Below, in pieces: positions 33,911-43,660 of a stretch of DNA of 64,000 bases. The notes beneath the pieces were generated by a model. The model made no database searches, was not told the origin of the DNA, and saw only the letters and a list, made by a program, of their open reading frames with translations. How positions within the stretch are numbered: position 1 is the first letter of the stretch; every line of letters starts with the position of its first letter. Made by a program: the position numbers and the translations under genes. The DNA is taken from positions 57,767,332 to 57,831,331 of the forward strand of contig NC_044566.1 in assembly GCF_007565055.1 (NCBI RefSeq), read 5' to 3'. This stretch comes from Rhinopithecus roxellana (lineage: Eukaryota; Chordata; Mammalia; Primates; Cercopithecidae).

Positions 33911-34325
33911 GCATGTTGTTTCATGTGGGCTGAGGACACAACGCTGAGAATTTTTGGTGGTGAATATCCCCACATTCTAAAGAGAGATGCTGGATCAGTT
34001 TTGCAGTTTTGTCCCCCTTCCCTGGCCCGTAGACCTGAGCAGGAGGCCCCAGCCTCTCCTGGCCAGTGTTCTGACCTGCCCCATCCCAGGGGACAAGGCG
34101 TCTGCAAGGCCTTGGAGACATACTTTTTTTCTGGAAATTGTATTTGTCGTTATTCTTTCTTCATGACACTAAAGTGGTCCAACTTACCGTATTGTTTGTT
34201 GAAATAAAAATACTTTGTTTTGAAGATGATTTTCTTAGCAGCATTCAATTGAGGGCAAGAAAATCCTGGGCCACCTCCATTTTTTTTTTGAAGGCCCTGA
34301 TATGTTTTTTAAAATGTGGCAGGAA
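33911..34325. other. Unique DNA with a GC-richer patch
   Basis: 33995-34110 is GC-richer than its surroundings ('CCTGAGCAGGAGGCCCCAGC'). Overlapping frames on both strands have no domain. No repeat is recognised. Confidence 0.4.
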
Positions 34326-34329
34326 CATG

Positions 34330-34595
34330 ACATTTTGTATCTGTCAAAACACATAGAACTGTATGACACAAACAGTGAGCCCTAATGTAGACTATGGACT
34401 TTAGTAATAATAGTGTATAAATATTGCTTCACCAATTATAACAAGTGTACCACAATAAGCAAGGTGTGAATAATAGGGGAAACTGGGTAAGTGTGAGTGT
34501 GGGAAGGGGTATATTGGAACTCTGTGCTTTCTGCTCAATTTTTCTGTTAACCTAAAATTGCCCTAACCATTAAAGTCTATTATAAAAAAGGAAGA
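34330..34595 (+). mobile_element. L1M (L1MB-like) 3' end
   Basis: 'AATGTAGACTATGGACTTTA', 'ACCAATTATAACAAGTGTAC' and 'AACCTAAAATTGCCCTAACC', followed by AAAGTCTATT, match the 3' UTR of the L1MB class. It is related to the element at 60930-61405. Confidence 0.75.
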
Positions 34596-34609
34596 AATAT
34601 CAGAACTGG

Positions 34610-35045
34610 GTTACTTACATAATATTTTCCCTACTAGTATTACAATTTTGTTTGAATGGCACTATTCCCAGTTTTAAAAACTACATTTCCTAGCTTCTGT
34701 TGCAAAAGGGATTGACTTGAGGTAAAGACCTGCTCAGTGAGACCTCAGTGAAAGTCATCTGGAGGTGACTGAGGGACAGTTCTTTAATGGGAGGTCAAAC
34801 CCAACTACCATTTGTCCTTTGGCCCCTCTCTCTTCTCCCTTCCTGCCTGTAATGTTGCAAAGAGGCTACAGCATGGCCATGAGGGAGGCCAGATATTCCC
34901 AAGAGTTTTCAGCTGAGATTTCCTTGAGCTGCTATACTGGCCAAACTTAATAATGACCAACCTTAGGATTGTTTTATTTTATTAAAAAAAGAGAAACCCT
35001 TATGTTATTGAAGCCACCGCTGTTAACTTAGGGTTTCTATGAAGG
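34610..35045 (+). mobile_element. Old LTR-like sequence, family not assigned
   Basis: 'AACTACATTTCCTAGCTTCT' near the start and 'ATTGAAGCCACCGCTGTTAA' with 'GGGTTTCTATG' near the end resemble an old mammalian MaLR/ERV LTR. Similar text occurs at 51960-52310. The call is tentative. Confidence 0.45.
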
Positions 35046-35441
35046 AAGCTCAAATGATTAAAAATCTCAAGAGTTCAGCCACTTGGGTGGATCTCTGTGA
35101 CTGTGGGCATAACCTGCTTTGAAGTTAAATGTGAAGTCCTTTGTGAAAGCGATCCCAAAGCCCTAGGGCTGCCCTTTCCCCCGCCCCATCCCATAAGTGG
35201 CCTCCCCTCACTGAGCCTTCCAAGGTGCATGATGCACTAGGACAGTGGATTCCTAGACGTGTTGCATGGCTGGCATCCCAGGATTTAGAATGCTCTTTTT
35301 TGGACTCTTTGGTTAGTTGCATTACATTATGAAACGAATGTCTTTCTTGAGCTTTTAATTTTTTTGGTGGAACACATAAATTTGTCGGAGTCATATGTTA
35401 GGTAAACTTTTTTATTGCATGTATAAAAAATTTTTATTTAG
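35046..35441. other. Unique DNA, nothing recognised
   Basis: I can support no gene or repeat. The minus-strand frame at 35125-35394 has no domain. Confidence 0.45.
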
Positions 35442-35741
35442 GCCAGGTGCAGTGGCTCACGCCTGTAATGCTAGCACTTTGGGAGGCCGAGGCGGGTGGA
35501 TCGCAAGGTCAGGAGGTTGAGACCATCCTGGCTAACACGGTGAAACCCCATCTCTACTAAAAATACAGAAAATGAGCCAGGCGTGGTAGTGGGCGCCTGT
35601 AGTCCCAGCTACTGGGGAGGCTGAGGCTGGAGAAAGGAGTGAACTGGGAGGTGGAGCTTACAGTGAGCCAAGATTGCACCACTGCACTCCAGCCTGCGCA
35701 ACAGTGTGAGACTCTGTCTCAAAAAACAAAAAACAAAAAAA
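35442..35741 (+). mobile_element. AluY/S-type element
   Basis: Full-length plus-strand Alu (GGCCAGGTGCAGTGGCTCAC) ending in AAAAAACAAAAAACAAAAAA. It joins a second Alu arm without intervening DNA. Confidence 0.93.
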
Positions 35742-35916
35742 TTACCCCGGCATGGTGGCGCATGCCTGTAATCTCAGCTACTTGGGAGGCTGAGGGACGG
35801 GAATTGCTTGAACCCGGAAGGCAGAGTTTGCAGTGAACCCAGATCCCGCCACTGCACTCCAGCCTGGGCGACAGAGTGAGACTCCTTCTCAAAAAAAAAA
35901 AAAAAAAAAAAAAAAT
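35742..35916 (+). mobile_element. Alu right arm only
   Basis: Starts at 'TTACCCCGGCATGGTGGCGC' (the linker after the left arm) and continues to 'GACTCCTTCTC' plus about 26 A. The left arm is missing. The whole composite from 35442 is flanked by similar A/T text ('AAAAAATTTTTATTTA' and 'AAAAATTATTTTATTTTC'), which might be one shared target-site duplication. Confidence 0.9.
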
Positions 35917-36583
35917 TATTTTATTTTCTCCTTTGAGGGAAAAAGAATTCTAGTTTTATGTGTTTTCCTCAAAATATGGAAGATGTTGTTTCTTTATATA
36001 AGGTTTACTGGCACCGCTGGTACTATAATCCAGTGTTTTTGACAAGAATTATGATGCCAATTTGCTTATTATTCCTTTGAAGAAATTTGTTTTTTCATCT
36101 CTCTGGAAGTATTTAAGTTCTTGTTTTATGCTTGGTATTCTGGTTTCATGAGGGTAAGTCATTTATTTTCTTTTTTCATTAGTCTTGCCCACACAGTCCA
36201 TCTGAAGATGCCTGGGTTTTTTGCCAGATGTAAGCCTAGTTTTATCCTGTTGGCCTTAGTACTAGCCAGTACTTTAAGTTTGAGAAAAAGGTATTACAGC
36301 ATACATTGCCAAAGGGAGAAGCTGCCAGAAATTTGCATTGACTTGTTCAATAGAGAGTTTTCAGATGATGTACATGACAGATTTCAGTAGGAAAGCAGTG
36401 AAGTTTTTTAGAGTTTGGCAGCCTCAAGGTTTAGCAAATAAGTGTTTGCATGAGAGTCATGAAAGCTGTGTTCTAGGCCAGTCCCTACTTAATAAAGTTT
36501 AGAATGGATTTCACTTTACTACAAAATGGGGAAGTGGGACTTGATGAGCTTGTTGGTCCCTGCCAGGAATTTAAGATTCTATT
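35917..36583. other. Unique DNA, nothing recognised
   Basis: I can support no gene or repeat. Confidence 0.45.
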
Positions 36584-36800
36584 CAGTGGTTCTCAAGGTG
36601 GGGTTGGGGTACTAGCATCTCCATTAGGGACAGTTTGGAAATGTGGGAGTTATTTTGCATTGTCATAATGACTGGTGGCCACTTTTGGCATTAGTGTAGG
36701 AATGACAAACATTTTGCAGGAAATGGGAAAGTCTCGCAAGCGAAAAAAGAACTGTTCACATGAAAATAATGCGAGATGCAGGAGCAGCCGGCCACCGGGT
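36584..36800 (+). mobile_element. MER20-like hAT MITE
   Basis: Starts CAGTGGTTCTCAAGGTGGGG. It contains 'GGGACAGTTTGGAAATGTGG', 'TTGCATTGTCATAATGACTG' and 'GACAAACATTTTGCAGGAAA', the order found in MER20-type hAT-Charlie MITEs. The right end is decayed. Confidence 0.65.
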
Positions 36801-37789
36801 AATTTCGTCGGCTTAATGGAATCTCTTGTGTTAGCCCTTCATGTTGGAATACCCCCAGCTGGCTGACAGAGAGGTCTAACTTTGGCTGCAGATAAACCCC
36901 ACTGCTTCTTTGCCTCAGACAGCTAAAATTGAGCCTCTCCATCTTCCTGACTCGCAAGGTCGGCCTTCTTTTCTTTCCCTAACAATCAATAACCATGCCA
37001 CTAAAAAAGTTTGCATGTCTTTGTGACATTTTTCCTATCCATCTCGATACATCCATTCTGTTCTAGCACTTTCTTCAAAAAACTCTGGAGAACAAACGTC
37101 ATTCCCCATGAGTGAAGTGGAGAGGGTGCGTGTTAAAGAGGTGTGCTCTTAATCCCTGGAGCCCAGGGAATATTGAAAATGGTTTAGATTAAGGAAGGCT
37201 CTAAGCAGGACAAGGTCATTGGCATAATGATTTTACATTTGTTCAGTTTACCTAAGGGGAAAGAACTTCAGATTTGGAAAGGCAAAGAGCAGAAGATTAA
37301 AGGCTACTAATTGGGGTTTGTCTTTGCTGCACTTTCATTAGCTTTGTAACTTGTATTGACTTAAATGTAATTTGAAGATTCACCATTTCATAGTAAAATA
37401 TGTGTTTTGTGTGTTGAAGCCTGCTACTGGCTTGATTCAAATGCTCCTTAGAGACACATTTTAATGGAATCAGGCCATTTCAAGGGAAATCTGATTATTC
37501 AGGAATAAACTTACACAAGTGTCTATATAGCACAACCTGAGATTCTGAGGAGTATGGGAGGCAGCAACCTATGGTTGGGCCCCTTTGTTCCTGTGCTCAT
37601 AGCCTGCCTCCAGCTGCCCTGGCTTTCTTTTTGCTTCTAGGAATCTAGGCCCTGTCTACCTCTATAGTCATTTCCTCTAAATCTTTTCCCCTCTACCTCC
37701 TTTTAGTTTAGTTACACTAAACTGCTATTTTTCCAAGTGAGTTTCATCTCTCAAAAGTTTGATTGATTCTATTTTTCTATCTAAATTGT
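36801..37789. other. Unique DNA, nothing recognised
   Basis: I can support no gene or repeat. Confidence 0.45.
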
Positions 37790-38150
37790 TCTCTCATCAT
37801 TGCCATTCTGCTTAGCCAACTCCCATTGATTCTTCAAAACTCAATTTAGGAATCATCTTCCCAGGACACCTTCCTTTCTGTTCCTAAACCTGACTCCATT
37901 ATAATCCTTCTCCAGGTGCTGTCTCAGAGAATTACCCTGGGAAGATTTGCTAAAAGTGCAGACTGCTGACACCTAACCAAGATCTATTGCATCTGGGATG
38001 GGTCCCAGGAATCCACAGTTTTCACAGAGTGTGTGTGTTTGTCTGTCTTTTGTATTAGATGATAAACAGTTTGAGGGCAGTAATGACAGTTGTATTTCTA
38101 GAAACAAACAGTGTCTGACAATATAGTAGGTATTCCATACAATTTTTGTT
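37790..38150 (+). mobile_element. L2 relic with a MER5A-like insertion
   Basis: Left part: 'CAAAACTCAATTTAGGAATC' and 'CCAGGACACCTTCCTTTCTG'. Right part: 'GAGGGCAGTAATGACAGTTG' and 'AATATAGTAGGTATTCCATA'. Both are LINE2-like. Between them (about 37925-38025) is 'GAAGATTTGCTAAAAGTGCA' and 'GGGTCCCAGGAATCCACA', resembling MER5A. Confidence 0.55.
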
Positions 38151-38179
38151 GTTGTTGAAGCAATGGTCAAGTTACCCTG

Positions 38180-38355
38180 AAAGCACAATCTAAGACCTGA
38201 ATTGAATCCTGGCTCTACCACTTGGTAGGTGTGTACTTTGGATAAATTATCAAAACTTTCTGACTCTCAATTTCTTTATCAATGAAGTAGAATAATTGCT
38301 ACTCCCAAGTGCTTTGAAATGAAAATGAGACATATATCGTTATTATTAGCCCTGT
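38180..38355 (+). mobile_element. MIR
   Basis: 'GAATTGAATCCTGGCTCTAC', 'CACTTGGTAGGTGTGTACTT' and 'TCTCAATTTCTTTATCAATG' are the ordered MIR core text. Confidence 0.75.
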
Positions 38356-38452
38356 CAAAAGCCAAAATTACAACGAATTTAGTTTAAAGATCTTAATTAG
38401 CTTTTAGTTGTGATTCTAAATTGGGCAACATCTCAACTTAAAAAATAGAATA

Positions 38453-38743
38453 GGCTGGGCGCGGTGGCTCAAGCCTGTAATCCCAGCACTTTGGGAGGCC
38501 GAGACGTGCGGATCACGAGGTCAGGAGATCGAGACCATCCTGGCTAACACGGTGAAACCCCGTCTCTACTAAAAATACAAAAAACTAGCCGGACGAGGTG
38601 GCGGCGCCTGTAGTCCCAGCTACTCGGGAGGCTGAGGCAGGAGAATGGCGTGAACCCGGGAGGCGGAGCTTGCGGTGAGCTGAGATCTGGCCACTGCACT
38701 CCAGCCTGGGTGACAGAGCGAGACTCCGTCTCAAAAAAAAAAA
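38453..38743 (+). mobile_element. Monkey-type AluY (AluYRa-like)
   Basis: Nearly intact Alu with a 13-base target-site duplication AAAAAATAGAATA at 38440-38452 and 38744-38756. 'GGCTCAAGCCTG', 'ACTAGCCGGACGAGGTGG' and 'GAGATCTGGCCACTGC' are the changes I associate with Old World monkey AluYRa subfamilies. It has a clean poly(A) tail and low divergence, so it is the youngest-looking Alu here. Confidence 0.95.
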
Positions 38744-38756
38744 AAAAAATAGAATA

Positions 38757-39999
38757 AATGGTCTGATAACCTGAGCAGTGGAGGCTGAGTTTTAGACAGA
38801 GAGAGGCCGAGGAAAGCAGCAACAGAGAAAAAGCGGATTGGTCATTTCAAAGTTACTTTCCTTGTAAAGGTTAAAGCAGAGGAAACTTTCTTATCATGTT
38901 CAAGATAACCTGGCCTGTTTGGGGATTTGGCTATTATCTCTCTCTCTCCTGATTTCTCAGAAGGAAAACAACTTATTTTCAGCTTGTTGGTGTGGAATTT
39001 CAGCATGAGTGACTCCATTTTGATTTACTCTGTTAGGCCTGGTGCAGGAGCTCCACCCGCATCAGTGGACTCCTGTAAATTTTATTTAACAGCCCAATAG
39101 ATTTTAAGATGGAGATCTTTAAATCTCTAACACTAAGAGATATAGGAGAGGAAAAATTGCTTCCTTCTATCCTTCTAGGTTCTTTGGCTGGTCTATGAAT
39201 TAAATTGAGATAAGACAGATTAACAGGAGCAAAACCATTTTAATTATATACATACACATGGGAGTCCCACAAAAATATGAGACTCAAAGAAGTGGAGTAA
39301 GGGTTTGGTGTTTCTTTGTGGTGATGGAGGTAAATTATGGGAAAGTAAGGGGTAGGGGAAATGCATAGTGAATGAAGCTTGTCTTGTTATGTAGTTAAGT
39401 CTCTCAGGTGGCAAATTTTCTCAGAGTAGCTCTCTTCCTGGTACAGATAACTAGTTACTAATGTAAATTTTCCTTATAAATGTAAATTTCCTATATGAAA
39501 GGGGAAATTTATATCCTTTTTAGGCAGTTGATGAGGAGGTAAAGAAGTTTCCTTGTGTTAGCTTGTTCTTAATTTCTTTTAGCTCAAAATAATCAATATG
39601 CCACATTTTGGGTGACATGTTCTGAATGCCTTCAGAGGCTAGGAGGGAAACTCCCAGGATTGAAGGATTTTTGTGGGCTGACTTTTCAAAACACTATGTG
39701 GATTGAAAATTTGAGCAAATTAAAGCCAGAACTAGAATAGCTAGCTTTTCTGATTATCCCAGTTCTTTTGCACTGACCTTCTGGGCTGTTGTTTTTCTGG
39801 ATATTTTCTGGTTCAACATTTCATAGTCTTCTCAGGCAGATAAATAATGGCAAACAGGTTGAACAAGAGACTTATGTCTATACCAATTGAGTTGTTTGCC
39901 TACAGGAACTGTTTTCTTTATTTGAAACAAGCATCCGTCTGTCTATTCAATCAACATCTGTGTGAAGCGCTATTTGTAGTAATAATAATATCATTTTTT
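38757..39999. other. Unique DNA, nothing recognised
   Basis: I can support no gene or repeat. Confidence 0.45.
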
Positions 40000-40002
40000 A
40001 AA

Positions 40003-40112
40003 AACAGACTATGTGCCAGCCATGATGCAAAGAACTTTCTGTGCCCTTTCTCCATTCTCGTAGCCAGGATTTAAACCTAGACTGTCTTACTCCACAGCTG
40101 TTTGTGTTAAAT
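40003..40112 (-). mobile_element. MIR fragment
   Basis: 'CTATGTGCCAGCCATGATGC' and 'AGGATTTAAACCTAGACTGT' are MIR text read on the minus strand, with the middle missing. Confidence 0.7.
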
Positions 40113-41738
40113 ATCATATTACTCTACTCCCACTGATTTCACAATCCTTAAATCACATGCCTCCAGAGATATTGCAGGAAGAAACACAACAGTGATGAAA
40201 AGAAACGCAAAATAATTCTTCTTTAATTTAGAAACATCACCTATGACATTATTTTTCAAGGGATCAGCAAAGTCAGTTGACTGTTCAGTATGTGCTTCTG
40301 ATCTTCATTCCCATCGCACGATTTTCTTCTGATATTAGCCACCCTTGGTTCCTGCAATGGATTGAAAAAGGGGATTTTTTCATAAAGGACTTGCACTGTA
40401 TAGAAGATACATAAACGTTTTGGAATTCATAGCTGATCTTAAAGTTAATAAGACAGGACAATTATAGCCTACAGGAAGCCCCGAGGTGGTCCAGTCTTAG
40501 TATGTGTCAGATAGAGCCAGGTTGGGATGATTTCCAACCAAAGGTATGACTATTTTGAAAGTGGAAACAGACTTATATTTATTTTGACTTTAAGAATGTT
40601 TCTGACTTTACTTAGTCACTCCCTTAGAGAATGGTAGAGATAATTATATTGGTTTTTCGATGTTCAATTCTAAAGCATTGTAATGCTGTACTGTGTTGGT
40701 ATAAGCACTACTAAATGGAATGGCTTTGAAATCTCATGCCAGTTCCAATTTGCTCATGAAACTCAGTTATTTTCCTTCTGTTATAGTTGAAAATAGTTCC
40801 CTACAGTTTCACCAGAAGTGGTCTGTTTATTCTTGGTCAGATTAACCCTTCACAGTCCAATTGATTTTTTGAAGATTGTCCTGGCTCAGTTTACCAAGTA
40901 GAAAAGGTTGCAAATTTTGGGGGATTTCTGAGATGTTTAGAGCTAATCAGCATCTTTGCTTTATGATTTCTGCGACATGAAAGTTGGCTCTAAAATGTGA
41001 AGTGTTACATGGATAGTGTTGCCTTTCCCTATCAGATTATTTAAAGTTTTTATCAGTCGTGACTGAATAGGAGAGGTGAGGTTATCTAACAAATCTTTAG
41101 TACAGATTGAGGTCATAAATTAAAATACCATAGTGAGAAGCTTCCATACTGATATAAACAAACAATTAAATGATTGTAGCCTTCAGAGTAAACAACTCCA
41201 CAAGTCAACACGCAGGCTGAACACACACACACACACACACACATACACACACACACATTAAATTTTAAAGCCTTCCACTATATTTTTAGAAACCAGCACG
41301 TTTTCCACCAAAATTGTTTTTTTATGAGTTTGAAGCTGTGAAGGATATATAACTTATTTGTAATCATTATTTTCAAGTGAATGATAAAGGATGAATAAAA
41401 GTATTAGACATTAATACATATTGAAGAGAAAAAAACCATTATCAATTAGTATGTATTGAATATCAGTAAATACTGAGCCTGGTAACTAAATAGGGTATCA
41501 ATCATTTATCATCACATCTCAAGGCAAGTTACATTGAAGAAAAACTTGTAGATTGGAGGGAAAGTGCCTAACCCCTAAAATTTCCATATAAGAGTTAGTC
41601 ACTGTTGAAAGTGTCACTATATCAAACCATAATAAAATTTTGTTTTCTTCTTTAGTGTTACTTTCATAGTGGAAAACATGCCTTTTGAATGTATTTGATA
41701 TTTATGACAGTACAATCACTAGTGAAGGATGATCTATT
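40113..41738. other. Unique DNA with a (CA)n run
   Basis: No gene or transposon is recognised. The only special feature is the CA repeat at 41220-41258. Confidence 0.5.
41220..41258. repeat. (CA)n microsatellite
   Basis: About 19 CA copies with one CATA break near 41243. Confidence 0.95.
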
Positions 41739-41743
41739 AGTGT

Positions 41744-42388
41744 TGATAGCAACAAGAGGCAGCCATCTTGTGCCAACAAAATGCCTCAGCATATGGGGGA
41801 GGTTCCCTGGTGAAACCCCACCTCCAAGCTAAACATAGTTTAAAGCCTGAAAGCCAAGCTACAAGTTAAACCCTCCCACCAGATTGAGACCTTGTCTTCC
41901 TGTTTGGCAAGCTTTGCTCTGATTGGACCTCACCGTTCACCTGTTTTACATATACCTACACTTTCCTAATTGGTTTTCTATACTGTCATGCCCACCTTTG
42001 AGTGGTGTCTTTGCTTTAATCTTTCTTACATGCTAACAAACCAATCAGCATGCACTCCCCATTCTGAGTCCATAAAAGGCCCCAGACCCAGTCACTCAGG
42101 GGAACTTTCCTGCCTTTTGGTAGGGAGACCAACCATGCATCCCCTCTCCGAGGAAAGCCATTTTCATGGTTCAATAAAACTCTTCTCCACCCTCCTTACC
42201 TTCAATGTCCAGAGTATCCTTATTCTTCTTGGGTGCAGTACCAGAGCTCGGGAACCACCGGATGCAGGTACAAGCTATAACTCAGGGGATCTGGGGCATG
42301 CCAGCGTGGCTGAGGGAGGCCTGGGTAGAGTGTCACTGGCTGGGGGTCCCCGGCTTGCAAAATGACCAAGAAGAAAAATCCTGCATCA
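41744..42388 (+). mobile_element. ERV1-type solo LTR, family not assigned
   Basis: It has all the marks of a retroviral LTR: ends TGATAGC ... GCATCA; a 4-base target-site duplication GTGT at 41740-41743 and 42389-42392; a CCAAT box (AACCAATCAGCATG at 42039-42052); a TATA-like CATAAAAGG at 42071-42079; and AATAAA at 42173-42178. The length of about 645 bp and the 4-base duplication suggest an ERV1/gammaretrovirus-like LTR. No internal region is present. I could not match it to a named family. The 131-codon frame at 41970-42365 lies inside the LTR and is not a gene. Confidence 0.8.
42040..42178 (+). promoter_or_regulatory. LTR core promoter and polyadenylation signal
   Basis: CCAAT at 42041-42045, ATAAAA at 42072-42077 and AATAAA at 42173-42178 are spaced as in a gammaretroviral LTR. 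All three are perfect matches. Whether they act in the host genome is unknown. Confidence 0.65.
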
Positions 42389-42392
42389 GTGT

Positions 42393-43357
42393 TAGTGACA
42401 GTGAACTTAGTGAGATTTTAGAGTTTATCTAATTCTTATGTAGAAAATAGTCCAGTAACATAGGCTATAAGTTTTCTCCCTGATTTTTACTGTAGGTTTG
42501 TTAGCATGTAACCAAATACTTTTCTAGAATAAGTAAGACTATGGTCTTCATCATGATAAGAACAAGTCAGACATCAGAATGCATTCTGACGTGGGAAGGC
42601 TTAAAGGCTCTTCCATCAAACTGAAGTTCTGGGAATAGAGTGGAGGGCTCTTTAGCAGGGCGGATACTCACTTGGATGATGCCAAACAGATATTCGTGGT
42701 TTCAAAAAAACAAAAAAAAATCAGCTCCAGTTTACAAAATCAGAAATCCGTGTTACAACATGCATGGGGTGGTAGGAAGGAAACAAAGAGATTTGTTAAA
42801 GCATTCATTTTGATGATTACACAATTTCCAGAGGTAAATTGGTTTTTTTCAAAAAGATGAGTGTGTTAAACAAGGCAAGATAGTCTAAAAGGGCATTTTA
42901 TATGATATTTCCACATCATACATTCTTTTAAGTATTTTAATGGGGAAAAACTTTTATATTTGAATAAACATCTGATTTGCTAAGGTTTTGCGGTGCATTT
43001 ATGTCATGTAATTAGTTTTGTTGATAGGCAGCCTTGATAGCTGTTTTGATGTGTAATTTGTTTGAAACTATTAAAAGGGCTTTGCTGAAGGTTTAAAAGT
43101 CTGAAATAGCCTCAGAGAATGTTAGGTGTTGCTATTTTAATGAAGCGAAGTTTTGAGTTTGGGATTAAGTCTAGTGAAACCAAAATAATTTGGCACTTTG
43201 GGAAATGAAATCTGTGAACAGAATTGAGAGAAATTTACGATTCACTCTCTCTTTTGGCTTCCTATCCTTCACTCACTAGTGTGAACCCTTAGCTTAATTT
43301 GATAACTTTTTTTTCTTAAAGTGTATGCTCTAAGAAGGGTTTCCCTGTTTATCTATT
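42393..43357. other. Unique DNA, nothing recognised
   Basis: I can support no gene or repeat. Confidence 0.45.
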
Positions 43358-43645
43358 TTGTTTTGAAACAGTTTCACTCTGTTGCCCAGGCTGGAGTGCA
43401 GTGGCATGATCTTGGCTCACTGCAACCTCTGCCTCCCATGAGAATAAGGCATTCTCATGCCTCAGTCTCCCGGGTAGCTGGAATTACAGGCACGTGCCAC
43501 CACACCCGGCTGTATTTGTATTATTAGGAGAGATGGGGTTTCACCATGTTGGTCAGGCTGCTCTTGAATTCCTGACCTCAAGTGATCTGCTCGCCTCGGC
43601 CTCCCAAAGTGCTGAGATTACAGGCATGAGCCACCGCGCCTGGCC
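43358..43645 (-). mobile_element. AluS-type element
   Basis: Minus-strand Alu without a long T head ('GAAACAGTTTCACTCTGTTG' ... 'GAGCCACCGCGCCTGGCC'). The flanks GGTTTCCCTGTTTA (43338-43351) and GGTTTCCTCTGTTTA (43646-43660) form an imperfect target-site duplication. Confidence 0.93.
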
Positions 43646-43660
43646 GGTTTCCTCTGTTTA

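Noticed and set aside
41970..42365. 131-codon plus-strand open frame
   Set aside because: It lies wholly inside a solo LTR and crosses its CCAAT box, TATA box and poly(A) signal.
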